64,000 nucleotides of DNA from contig NZ_JSXI01000020.1 of NCBI RefSeq assembly GCF_000803065.1, positions 16,387 through 80,386 on the forward strand, read 5' to 3'. The stretch is from Sphingomonas sp. ERG5 (GTDB lineage: Bacteria; Pseudomonadota; Alphaproteobacteria; Sphingomonadales; Sphingomonadaceae). Every line of letters begins with the position of its first letter. Position 1 is the first letter of the stretch. Under the pieces are notes generated by a model, which saw only the letters and a list, made by a program, of their open reading frames with translations, was not told the origin of the DNA and did not search any database. Positions 8,268-16,825 of the stretch are shown here, piece after piece. Made by a program: the position numbers and the translations under genes.

Positions 8268-10457
8268 ATGAGCAATCTTGCTCGCATGACGCTGGGGTCA
8301 TTGTTACTGTGTTCCATGAGTGGCGCCGCTTATGCCCAACAGGCTGCGCCGGCTGAGCCTGTGCCGACCCAGGACATGACGACCGCCGATGCGCCCGACG
8401 AGAGCGGGGCCGATGTCATCGTAACGGCAACGCGCACTGCCAAGGCCGTCGACCGGATTCCCGGAGCGATCACGATCATCTCACCGGCCGAAGTCCAGCG
8501 GACGCTGGCGCTCACCGAAGATGCGACGGCGGTACTGGCGCGCATCGTGCCGGGTTATTCCGAATCGAACCAGTCGCTGAACACGCTTGGCGAAACAATG
8601 CGCGGGCGCACCGCGCTCTATCTGTTCGACGGCATCCCGCAAAGCACGCCGCTGCGCGACGGCAGCCGCAATGCGACCTTCACCGACATGTCGACGGTCC
8701 AGCGGATCGAAGTGATCGGCGGGGCGTCCGCTGCCGAGGGCATCGGTGCGGCAGGTGGCATCATCAACTATATCTCGAAGCGCGCGACTGAAACGGGCCT
8801 GCATTTCGGCGCGACCGGCCGCATCGGCAGCCAGTTCCGCGACGACAGCGAAGTGTGGAAGATCGGCGGCACCGTGGCGTACAAGCAGGGCGGCTTCGAC
8901 GCATTCCTCGCCGCGGCTTATGTCGATCGCGGCATCACCTATGACGCGAGAGGCCGCCGTATCGGCCTGAGTATTTCGAGCTCGCTCGCCGATTCCACGC
9001 AACGCAATGTCTTTGCGAAGATCGGCACCAATTTCGGTGAGGGCGACACGCAGCGGCTCGAACTGGTCGGCAGCTATTTCAGGCTCGCGAGCAAGGGCAA
9101 TTATCATTACGTCGCAGGGAGTCGGGCGCTTGGCATCCCTGATACCGCCGAGGCCGGTCCACCGCTCGGCACCGGTGGCGTGTCGCTCGCCGGAACCGAG
9201 TTCAACGATTTCAAGCAAGTCGCCCTCAACTACAGCAATACCGAGTTGCTGGGCGGCAGCCTGGTTGCGACCGCTTACTGGGCGCGGCAGGCGATGCGTT
9301 TCCCGGGCGATAACAGTGCCGACCGCCAGGATCCGGCGATCGCGCCGATCGGCCAGCTGGTCGATCAATCGGAAATCCTGTCGAAGAAATATGGCCTGCG
9401 CACCTCCTGGTCGCGGCCCGATTTCCTGCTCAAGGGGCTCGAATTGCGCATCGGAATCGACGCGGTGCATGACAACACGCAGCAGCGGCTGGCGCTGACC
9501 AACCGCATCTGGGTGCCGCCTTTGGATTATACCAGCTTCGGTCCTTACGCCCAGCTATCCTATGATATCGGCCCGGTGACGCTGACCGGCGGCTTGCGCC
9601 ACGAGGACGGCAGAGTGAAGGTCGATGACTATACCACGACCTATTTCCGCAACGGCGTGGCGGTGAAGGGCGGTACGCTGAAGTACAAGAACGACCTGCT
9701 CAATGCCGGCGCGATCTGGCGCATCGGCGGCGGTTTTTCGGTGTTCGGGTCGTATAATGAAGGCTTCACCCTGCCCAATGTCGGCATTCCGCTGCGCAAT
9801 GTGAACGTGGCGGGCAAGACGGTCGAAGGCCTGCTCGACCTGAAAGCGGTGATCTTCGAAAGCCGCGAGGCCGGGTTCAACTGGCGCGGCAAATGGGGTA
9901 GCGTCGGCGCATCCTATTATGTGTCGAAATCGCAGCTGGGTTCGACTCTGGCGATCGATCCGGTCACGCGCGATTATATCCTGAACCGGCGGCCGATTCG
10001 TATCGAGGGTATCGATTTCACTGCGGAGTTCCGTCCAACCTCGACCGTGAAGCTGACCGCGCTCTATTCGCACGTCAAGGGAACCACGACGGCGGCCAAT
10101 AACGTCACGTCCCCGCTCGACGTGACGCTCGGCACGGTGAATATCAGTCCCGACAAGATCAACGGGGCTGTGGAATGGCGGTTCGTACCGAATGGTTCGG
10201 TGACGCTGGGCGCGAGTTCGATCCTCAGCCGTCATATCAACGAGGGCAAAGGGGCTCTCGAGGAGCGCACGCGCGGCTACACGCTGTTCGACCTGACGGT
10301 GAACTACAAGCTGGAGAATATCGGGAGGTTCGCGCTGGGCGTGGAGAATCTGACCAACCGGTTCTATTTCCTGTCCTCGTCGCAGGTCGACATCTTCCAG
10401 AACTATTTCGCGGGACGTGGGCGGACGGTGTCCTTGACCCTGCATCGCGATTTCTGA
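8268..10457 (+). CDS. TonB-dependent outer-membrane receptor
   Basis: 729 aa. ATG at 8268 behind a strong Shine-Dalgarno (AAGGGAGGGG). Signal peptide of about 24 residues ending AYAQ; TonB-box/plug start DVIVTATRT near residue 50; plug motifs YLFDGIPQS, MSTVQRIEVIGGASAAEGIG and AAGGIINYISKRA. The 22-strand barrel ends in the usual aromatic terminus (HRDF). Overall layout is like ferric-siderophore-type receptors, but such receptors also import glycans in sphingomonads. It is the first gene of the rightward operon; the kinase gene begins 13 bp after its stop, so its substrate is likely the glycan or sugar acid processed by the kinase, TIM-barrel/FGE-fold protein and GH127 enzyme that follow. 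Confidence 0.95.
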   Translation: MSNLARMTLGSLLLCSMSGAAYAQQAAPAEPVPTQDMTTADAPDESGADVIVTATRTAKAVDRIPGAITIISPAEVQRTLALTEDATAVLARIVPGYSESNQSLNTLGETMRGRTALYLFDGIPQSTPLRDGSRNATFTDMSTVQRIEVIGGASAAEGIGAAGGIINYISKRATETGLHFGATGRIGSQFRDDSEVWKIGGTVAYKQGGFDAFLAAAYVDRGITYDARGRRIGLSISSSLADSTQRNVFAKIGTNFGEGDTQRLELVGSYFRLASKGNYHYVAGSRALGIPDTAEAGPPLGTGGVSLAGTEFNDFKQVALNYSNTELLGGSLVATAYWARQAMRFPGDNSADRQDPAIAPIGQLVDQSEILSKKYGLRTSWSRPDFLLKGLELRIGIDAVHDNTQQRLALTNRIWVPPLDYTSFGPYAQLSYDIGPVTLTGGLRHEDGRVKVDDYTTTYFRNGVAVKGGTLKYKNDLLNAGAIWRIGGGFSVFGSYNEGFTLPNVGIPLRNVNVAGKTVEGLLDLKAVIFESREAGFNWRGKWGSVGASYYVSKSQLGSTLAIDPVTRDYILNRRPIRIEGIDFTAEFRPTSTVKLTALYSHVKGTTTAANNVTSPLDVTLGTVNISPDKINGAVEWRFVPNGSVTLGASSILSRHINEGKGALEERTRGYTLFDLTVNYKLENIGRFALGVENLTNRFYFLSSSQVDIFQNYFAGRGRTVSLTLHRDF

Positions 10458-10470
10458 TGATCGGCGCCGG

Positions 10471-11457
10471 ATGACGATCGCCAGATCCCATGGTTCGGTG
10501 CTCGTTGCCGGTTCCGCCAATGTCGACTTCCTCGTCCGCGCGCCGCACATCCCGGCGCCCGGCGAGACGGTGCTGGGCGGCGACCTCGCGGTGGTGCCCG
10601 GTGGCAAGGGCGCCAACCAGGCAGTGGCGTGCGCGCGCGCTGGCGGTGCCGCAACCGCCATGCTGGTCGCGCTCGGCGGCGATCTGTTCGCGCCGCTGAT
10701 CGAGCAGTCGTTGCGGGAAGCGGGGGTCGCGCTGCACATCGTGCGATCGGCGCGTCCGACCGGGGCGGCGCTGATTTGCGTTTCAGAGGATGCCGAGAAC
10801 GCGATCACGGTCGCACCCGGCGCCAACATGGCATTGGCGCCGGACGACCTTCCCGATCTTGCTGGTATCGGCTGCCTGGTCCTGCAGCTCGAAACCGCAT
10901 TGCCGACGGTTATCGCCTTTGCCAACGCCGCCCGCGCCGCGGGCGTACGGGTGATCCTCAATGCCGCACCCGCGCAGGCGCTTCCGGCGGAATTGCTCGG
11001 TGCGGTCGATATATTGGTCGCCAATGAAGAGGAGCTGGCCGCGCTCACCGGCCGCAACGGAACAATCGCGGATCAGCTCAGGGCAATCGGCGTGCCGGTT
11101 GCGGTCGCGACCTTGGGTGGGCGCGGCTGCTGCGCGTTGGCGGACGGCGCTTACTGGCTGCAGCCAGCGTTCCCGGTGACGCCGGTCGATACGACTGCTG
11201 CGGGAGACACTTTTTGCGGTGTCCTTGCCGCTGCCTTGTGCACAGGGGCCACACCGCCCGACGCATTGCGCAGAGCCAGCGCGGCGGGCGCGCTGGCGAC
11301 CACCAGGCTCGGCGCACAGTCGAGTGTACCTAGGCGCGACGAGGTCGATGCCCTGCTTGCCTCATCCAAGCGGGATGAAGCTGCGCTGGTTCGGCTCGCT
11401 GCCTATTGCGGCTTGCCCGTGCCTCGCGCCCCGGACGATATTCTTCAGGACAAATGA
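10471..11457 (+). CDS. PfkB-family sugar kinase (ribokinase-like)
   Basis: 328 aa. ATP-dependent phosphorylation of a sugar, sugar acid or nucleoside in the cytoplasm. The PfkB signatures are clear: the substrate-binding opening GSANVDFLVRAP with VVPGGKGANQAVACAR, and the C-terminal signature DTTAAGDTFCGVLAAAL, whose Asp246 (in AGDTF) is the catalytic base. The PGGKGANQA motif is most like ribokinase. Length is normal (ribokinase ~310). It begins 13 bp after the receptor and its TGA overlaps the ATG of the next gene (ATGA at 11454-11457). A kinase next to GH127 suggests that the released monosaccharide is phosphorylated, but no isomerase or epimerase is seen in the locus. Substrate unknown. 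Confidence 0.9.
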   Translation: MTIARSHGSVLVAGSANVDFLVRAPHIPAPGETVLGGDLAVVPGGKGANQAVACARAGGAATAMLVALGGDLFAPLIEQSLREAGVALHIVRSARPTGAALICVSEDAENAITVAPGANMALAPDDLPDLAGIGCLVLQLETALPTVIAFANAARAAGVRVILNAAPAQALPAELLGAVDILVANEEELAALTGRNGTIADQLRAIGVPVAVATLGGRGCCALADGAYWLQPAFPVTPVDTTAAGDTFCGVLAAALCTGATPPDALRRASAAGALATTRLGAQSSVPRRDEVDALLASSKRDEAALVRLAAYCGLPVPRAPDDILQDK

Positions 11458-13613
11458 CCACCGAAATGAGCCAATCCCCGATCCGAACGAACAGCGCATA
11501 TAAGGTTTCACACGCGCTGACCGGCCCCTATCTGCCGACTCCGGGCAAGGTGCCCGGCTGGCCCTTCGCCGAGATGGGGCGATGGAAGATCGACGTGAAC
11601 GGCGCCGCCGACGACTGGATTCGCGGCTTCACTGAATGGCGGCACGAACATCTGATCAGGATCGGCTTCGACGACACGCTGTACCGGCGTCCCGAGCTCG
11701 CCTGGGCGCAGCGCAACTTCGTGCATGCGTTGTTGATGGTCGAGGATCGTTATTTCTTCGATCCGGCGACAGGCCGCTACACGGTCGATCGTTACCTCGA
11801 CGATCTGGAGGCGCGTTTTGGTGGCGTCGACAGCGTGCTGATCTGGTATATCTATCCCAATATCGGGATAGACGACCGCAGCCAGTTCGACCTGATCGAG
11901 GCGTTGCCCGGCGGGATCGAAGGCGTGAAGGGCGCGGTCGCCGACTTCCATCGCCGCGGGGTCAAGGTGTTCCTGCCGACCATGCCTTGGGACAATGGCA
12001 CGCGGGCGGATGATCGTCCTGACTGGGAACGGATGGCGGCGCTGGTCAAGGCGACCGGTGCCGATGGCATCAATGGCGACACCTATAGCGGTGTGCCGCG
12101 TGCGTTTCGGGACGCGTGCGATGCGCTTGACTGCCCGGTCGTGCTGCAGCCCGAAACGACATCGCAGGCCGGCGACCATATCCTGTCGTGGAACCTGCAA
12201 AGCTGGACCAAGCGCGTTCCCAATGAATCGATCCCGACCGTCCTCAAGCTCAAATGGCTCGAGCCGCGTCATATCATCAACATCGAGAATCGCTGGAGCC
12301 GCGACCGCAACAACGACCTCCAGCACGCCTTCTTCAACGGCGTCGGCTATACCGCCTGGGAGAATGTCTTCGGATTGTGGAATCAACTGACCGAGCGCGA
12401 TGGCGAGACATTGCGCCGGGTCGCATTGGTCCAGCGGCGCTTCGCCGCGCTGATCGTCAGCGCCGACTGGCGACCCTATGAAATCACGCTGCAGGCCGGG
12501 GTCTTCGCCAGCCGTTTTCCCGGCGGCGGGACGACGTTGTGGACGTTGATCAATCGCAACGAATATGCCGTCGAGGGCGAGCAGCTCGCAGTGCCGCATG
12601 TCGATGGGTCGGATTATTTCGACGCCTGGAACGGCACCAGGCTGGAGCCGCGCATCGACGGCGATCGCGCGATTTTCACGATGGGTCTTGAAGGGCACGG
12701 GTTCGGCGCGATCTTTGCGCGTGAGCCAGGCGCACAGGTGGGCGACCTCCAACCCTTCCTCGATCGGATGCGCAACCTCTCGGCAACGCCGCTCAACGCA
12801 TACTCCGCGGTTTGGACATCGGCGCAACAAGAGCTTGTGCACATTGGAAAGACCCTTCCACGAGCAGCGCTGCCGGAGGATATGATCGCGATTCCCGGCG
12901 GCGATTTCGACTTCGCCGTTCGCGGTCTGGTGATCGAAGGTTATGCGACCGACGGCGTCGATGTCCAATATCCCTGGGAGACGAGCGCGCGCCGAAGCCA
13001 CCACCGGCGCATGTGGATCGATGCTTTCTGCATCGATTGTTTTCCCGTCACCAATGACCAGTTCAGGATATTCCTCGAAACCAGCGGCTATCGGCCTGAT
13101 GATGCCGACAATTTCCTGCGCCATTGGCAAGGCGGTGCCCCCCCGGTCGGTTGGGAGAACAAGCCGGTCATCTGGGTGTCGATCGAGGATGCCCGCGCCT
13201 ATGCCGCCTGGGCCGGCAAGCGCCTGCCGCGCGAATGGGAATGGCAATATGCCGCGCAGGGCACCGATGGCCGCTGCTATCCCTGGGGTAATGACTGGGA
13301 TCCCCGTGCCGCGCCCGAACCCGGTTGCGACCGTGAAATGCCCGCACCAGCCGATGTCGATGCTCATCCTTTGGGCGCGAGCCCGTTCGGCGTCATGGAT
13401 CTGGTCGGCAATGTCTGGCAGTGGACCGACGAATATGTCGACGCGCATCTGCGCGCGGCAGTGCTGCGCGGCGGCAGCAACTATCAGCCGCAAGGGTCGC
13501 ACTGGTATTTCCCGCAAGCCTATCGGCTCGACGAGCATGGCAAATATCTGCTGATGGCGCCCTCGAAGGACCGCTCTGCCGGCATCGGATTTCGCTGTGC
13601 CGCTGACCTCTGA
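11454..13613 (+). CDS. TIM-barrel (glycosidase-like) protein with C-terminal FGE/SUMF1-fold domain, paralogue 2
   Basis: 719 aa from the ATG at 11454 that overlaps the kinase stop; a second ATG at 11466 is possible. Cytoplasmic by lack of signal peptide. Residues ~60-350 are a TIM-barrel-like half homologous to the protein at 1780-3750 (YTVDRYLDDLEARFGGVDS, YPNIGIDDRSQFDLIEALP, FHRRGVKVFLPTMPWD, then GINGDTY, LQPETTS, WENVFGLW). Residues ~475-719 form a fuller FGE/SUMF1 domain: IPGGDFDFAV, FCIDCFPVTNDQFRIFLE, GKRLPREWEWQYAAQG, YPWGN, GNVWQWT, LRGGSNY and IGFRCAADL. At the place where FGE carries its copper-binding Cys pair after RGGS, this protein reads NYQPQGSHWYF, with no cysteine. So it is an FGE-fold, not an FGE. 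Possibly a glycosidase with a lectin-like accessory domain; activity unknown. Confidence 0.87.
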   Translation: MTTEMSQSPIRTNSAYKVSHALTGPYLPTPGKVPGWPFAEMGRWKIDVNGAADDWIRGFTEWRHEHLIRIGFDDTLYRRPELAWAQRNFVHALLMVEDRYFFDPATGRYTVDRYLDDLEARFGGVDSVLIWYIYPNIGIDDRSQFDLIEALPGGIEGVKGAVADFHRRGVKVFLPTMPWDNGTRADDRPDWERMAALVKATGADGINGDTYSGVPRAFRDACDALDCPVVLQPETTSQAGDHILSWNLQSWTKRVPNESIPTVLKLKWLEPRHIINIENRWSRDRNNDLQHAFFNGVGYTAWENVFGLWNQLTERDGETLRRVALVQRRFAALIVSADWRPYEITLQAGVFASRFPGGGTTLWTLINRNEYAVEGEQLAVPHVDGSDYFDAWNGTRLEPRIDGDRAIFTMGLEGHGFGAIFAREPGAQVGDLQPFLDRMRNLSATPLNAYSAVWTSAQQELVHIGKTLPRAALPEDMIAIPGGDFDFAVRGLVIEGYATDGVDVQYPWETSARRSHHRRMWIDAFCIDCFPVTNDQFRIFLETSGYRPDDADNFLRHWQGGAPPVGWENKPVIWVSIEDARAYAAWAGKRLPREWEWQYAAQGTDGRCYPWGNDWDPRAAPEPGCDREMPAPADVDAHPLGASPFGVMDLVGNVWQWTDEYVDAHLRAAVLRGGSNYQPQGSHWYFPQAYRLDEHGKYLLMAPSKDRSAGIGFRCAADL

Positions 13614-15477
13614 AACGCTCGAAACCCAACCGGTAATGCGTTTTCCCGATGCCGCCGCGGTCCGGCTGGGCGGGGTATTGGGCGAAGCGCTTGCAGCCAA
13701 TCTTCGCGGGCGACTGTCGCACTTCATCGTCGATGAAACGAGCCCGGCGATCGCACTGTTCGCCCCCGATGTCGTGGCGCATAATCACGCCGGGGACTGG
13801 TATGGCGAACATGCCGGCAAATGGCTCGTCGCGGCGACACGCGCGGCGGTTCGGGCCGATGATGCCGAGCTGTTGTCACATGTGCGGCGCGTTGCCGATT
13901 ATCTGGTCGACCTGCAGGGCGCGGACGGTTATCTCGGCAACTACGCCCCCGACCGCCGCTTCATGCACCAGCAACCGCCCAAGCCGCAGAGCTGGGATGG
14001 CGCGCCGGCCGAGCGGACCTGGGATATCTGGACGCATAGTTATTTGATCCTCGGGCTGGTCGAGTTGCACCGGCATGTCGGCGAGGACCGCTATCTGGCG
14101 GCGGCGCGGCGCATCGGCGATTTGTGCTGGCGGACGCTGACCGAGGGCGGGATCGACATCACCGATCTCGGCAATCATTTCGGCCTGTCCGCGACCGTGC
14201 TGATCGATCCGGCGATCGAGTTGTATTTCGCGACCGGCGACCAGCCTTATCTCGACCTTGCACTGCTGGTGCTGGAGCAGGCCGAGCGGGAACCGCGAAA
14301 CGCATTGCTGTCGGCGGCGCTGGCCGGTGCGGATCCTTCGGAGATCGCGACCGGCAAGGCCTATCAGCTCCTCTGGAATCTGGTGGGGATCGCGAAGCTC
14401 TATCGTGCGACCGGTGAACCCCGTTTCCTCACTGCGGTTCGCAATTTGTGGAGCGCGGTCCGCGCGCATCATTTGACATTAGGCGGCGGCCCCTGGGGCG
14501 GGGTCGCGCATCGTTCGCGCGAAGTCTTCAATCCCGGCCATGTGTTCAGCCCGCAGGGCTATGTCGAGACCTGCTCGACCATGGCCTGGGTGCAATTGAA
14601 CCGTGAGCTGTTCGCGATCCTGGGCGATGCCGACTTCGCGCAGGAAATCGAGCGCAGCGCCTATAATGACCTGCTCGGGGCGCAGGCGCCGAACGGCGAG
14701 GATTGGTGCTATTATTCCTTCCCCAATGGACGGCGCACGCACACGACCTATTGGCGCTGCTGCAAGTCGAGCGGCGCGATGGCCCTGGAGGAGTTGCCGG
14801 GGCTTGCCTATTCCCTCACGCGCGACGGCGGTATCGCGATCAACCTGTTCGGACCGTCCGAAGCCGATCTGGTCTTGCCCTCAACCGGCGCGGTTCGGAT
14901 CGAGCAACAGACCGGCTATCCCTTCGATGGTGCCGTCGCGATCACGGTGACGCCTGGCGCCATCGCGTCTTTCCCGATCGACCTTCGCGTGCCCGATTGG
15001 GCTGAAGGTGCGAGCCTTAGGCTCAACGGTGCCGAGCATATCCCGGTGGCGCAGCCGGGTCGCTATGTACGGATCGAGCGCGTTTGGCAGTCCGGTGATG
15101 TTATCGCCCTCGATTTACCGATGTCGCCGGTCCTCCACCGCGCCATCGCGCGCAACGTCCAGGAATCATTTGCGCCCGATGGCGAACTGATCGCCCAGGA
15201 AGTCATGCATGCCGATTACCTGGCGGTCAGCCGCGGCCCGCTGGTCTATGCGACCGACCTGATCGATGGGTTCAAGGTCGAAGAGACCTTGCGCTTTGGC
15301 AGCGATGGAACGGATGCCCCACTCGACTGCGTGCCGGCGGCGGATGGCGGACCGGGCCCCGACATCCTGCTGCGGCCGGAAGGGCGGCCGGCAATCGCAT
15401 TCCAGCCTTATTATCGCGCCGGCGGCCGACGCGATCGGAGCTGGCGACTGACCTGGATGACGCTGGCGCCGGAGTGA
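13597..15477 (+). CDS. Glycoside hydrolase family 127-type protein (beta-L-arabinofuranosidase-like, DUF1680)
   Basis: 626 aa from GTG 13597, which overlaps the preceding gene by 17 bp; an ATG at 13636 is an alternative. No signal peptide, so it acts on imported oligosaccharides. The (alpha/alpha)6 core is followed by beta-sandwich modules, as in GH127. Key residues can be seen: Glu324 and Cys326 in VETCSTM, Cys388-Cys389 in YWRCCKSSG, and Glu309 in SREVF. These match the Zn-binding Glu/3-Cys site and acid/base Glu of HypBA1-type beta-L-arabinofuranosidase. Relatives in the family also release other unusual deoxy sugars such as aceric acid, so arabinofuranose is only the default guess. Its TGA overlaps the next gene start, so it is co-translated with the CoA-transferase. 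Confidence 0.92.
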   Translation: MPLTSETLETQPVMRFPDAAAVRLGGVLGEALAANLRGRLSHFIVDETSPAIALFAPDVVAHNHAGDWYGEHAGKWLVAATRAAVRADDAELLSHVRRVADYLVDLQGADGYLGNYAPDRRFMHQQPPKPQSWDGAPAERTWDIWTHSYLILGLVELHRHVGEDRYLAAARRIGDLCWRTLTEGGIDITDLGNHFGLSATVLIDPAIELYFATGDQPYLDLALLVLEQAEREPRNALLSAALAGADPSEIATGKAYQLLWNLVGIAKLYRATGEPRFLTAVRNLWSAVRAHHLTLGGGPWGGVAHRSREVFNPGHVFSPQGYVETCSTMAWVQLNRELFAILGDADFAQEIERSAYNDLLGAQAPNGEDWCYYSFPNGRRTHTTYWRCCKSSGAMALEELPGLAYSLTRDGGIAINLFGPSEADLVLPSTGAVRIEQQTGYPFDGAVAITVTPGAIASFPIDLRVPDWAEGASLRLNGAEHIPVAQPGRYVRIERVWQSGDVIALDLPMSPVLHRAIARNVQESFAPDGELIAQEVMHADYLAVSRGPLVYATDLIDGFKVEETLRFGSDGTDAPLDCVPAADGGPGPDILLRPEGRPAIAFQPYYRAGGRRDRSWRLTWMTLAPE

Positions 15478-16655
15478 TGGCTATGACGACACCGCCTTCG
15501 ATATTCCGCAACCCTCAGCGCTCTGGTCCCTCGGGTCCGCTGAGCGGGGTGAACGTGCTCGACCTCAGCGCCTATATCGCTGGCCCTTATGGCTGCACGC
15601 TGCTCGCCGATCAGGGCGCAGACGTCATCAAGGTCGAAGCTCCGGGGGGCGACAATCTCAGGCAGTACCCTTCGACGCTCGCGGGGGAGAACCGCGCCTT
15701 TCTTGGCGTCAATCGCAGCAAGCAGGGCGTGGTCCTCGATCTGAAACAGGCGGAGGATATGGCGGTGCTGCTCGACCTCGTCGCCGAGGCCGATGTGCTG
15801 GTCCATAATTTTCGCCCCGGCGTACCTGAGCGGCTGGGCATTGATCATGATCGGCTGAGCGCGCTCAATCCGCGCCTGATCTATTGTGCGGTCACCGGCT
15901 ATGGCGAGGAAGGGCCGTTGCGCACGAAGGCCGGTTACGATCAGGTGTTGCAGGCGATGACCGGCATGTGCGCGCTGCAGGGCAAGCGGGACGGACCGCC
16001 CGAACTGACCTATGGCTCTCCGGTCGATTATTATGCCGCCGCGCTCGTCGCGGCGGGCGTCGCTTCCGCCTTGTTCGAGCGCGAGCGCAGCGGGCAGGGG
16101 CAATATGTCGGTGTTTCCCTCCTGCGCAGTGCGCTGGCCATGCAGTCGGCGCGTATGATCGAGGCGGAAGGAGAGGGGCGCGATGTGCCTCGCGACATGC
16201 GTTCGGGTGGGATTACCGGGCTTTATCAGACCTCCGACGGCTATCTCTATCTCTCGGCCAATACGCGGCATTTCTGGGAGGCTTTGTGCGAACGGACCGG
16301 GCTCGCCGCGCTCGGCGCGGACCCGCGCTATGACAGCGTCCGCAAGCGCGCCGAGCATGCGGGAGAGATTGTACCCAGGTTGCGCGAAATCCTGCTGTCG
16401 CGACCCGCGGTCGAATGGGAACGCTTGCTCGAAGAGGCGGTGCCGTGTTCGATCGTACGGCCGGTCGAGGATATGTTCGACCACCCGCAGGTTGCGGCTG
16501 AAGAGATGATGGCCGAGATTTCTCATCCGACGCTCGGCAGCTATCGCGGCGTAACACGGCCGATCAAATTTGGCCGCACCCTAGGGCCGGAGCCCTTTGC
16601 AGCGCCGCTTCTGGATCAGGATACCGAAGCGCTGAAACGCAGCAAGATGCGATAG
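15477..16655 (+). CDS. Class III (CaiB/BaiF) CoA-transferase
   Basis: About 392 aa. ATG at 15477 shares its A with the GH127 stop; a GTG at 15474 or an ATG at 15483 are alternatives. The family moves CoA from a donor such as succinyl-CoA to a carboxylate through an Asp anhydride; the expected Asp is Asp184 in YGSPVDYYAAALVAAG. Other signatures: VLDLSAYIAGPYGCTLLADQGADVIK (first part), NRSKQGVVLDLK, ADVLVHNFRPGV, and the C-terminal VRPVEDMFDHPQVAAEEM. The length is normal for formyl-CoA or succinyl-CoA:citramalate transferases. Being the last gene of a glycan-degrading operon and divergent from a CitE-like lyase, it may activate a hydroxy-diacid or sugar-derived acid for cleavage; the substrate is inference. 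Confidence 0.92.
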   Translation: MAMTTPPSIFRNPQRSGPSGPLSGVNVLDLSAYIAGPYGCTLLADQGADVIKVEAPGGDNLRQYPSTLAGENRAFLGVNRSKQGVVLDLKQAEDMAVLLDLVAEADVLVHNFRPGVPERLGIDHDRLSALNPRLIYCAVTGYGEEGPLRTKAGYDQVLQAMTGMCALQGKRDGPPELTYGSPVDYYAAALVAAGVASALFERERSGQGQYVGVSLLRSALAMQSARMIEAEGEGRDVPRDMRSGGITGLYQTSDGYLYLSANTRHFWEALCERTGLAALGADPRYDSVRKRAEHAGEIVPRLREILLSRPAVEWERLLEEAVPCSIVRPVEDMFDHPQVAAEEMMAEISHPTLGSYRGVTRPIKFGRTLGPEPFAAPLLDQDTEALKRSKMR

Positions 16656-16825
16656 TTGGGCGATTTCCGGACCGGAACCTGCTGACGGCCGTGACGGTCG
16701 TCGGGCAGTACAAATGTTTCAATCCATGTTTTTGCCATAGGAAAATTACCGTACAGACGACTTAAATCCGTAACAGCCAGCAGCTAGTGCCCCGCCGACA
16801 CCGATGGAAACGGATGGGGATTCTC
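16656..16825 (+). promoter_or_regulatory. Intergenic region upstream of TonB receptor
   Basis: 170 bp between the CoA-transferase and the next TonB receptor. It has a marked AT-rich patch (about 16709-16765) in an otherwise GC-rich locus, which is where a promoter for the receptor and the phospholipase-like gene is expected. I could not choose a definite -35/-10 pair. No coding sequence seen. Confidence 0.4.

Noticed and set aside
8481..11057. Long minus-strand frames (8481-9470 and 9555-11057)
   Set aside because: Antisense to the TonB receptor and kinase; composition typical of GC-rich shadow frames.
1780..13613. Formylglycine-generating enzymes serving sulfatases
   Set aside because: No copper-binding cysteine pair in either FGE-fold domain and no sulfatase (CxPxR) gene anywhere in the window.
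11508..13727. 739-codon open frame on the minus strand
   Set aside because: Shadow of the TIM-barrel/FGE-fold gene on the plus strand; no recognisable domain and no ribosome-binding site.
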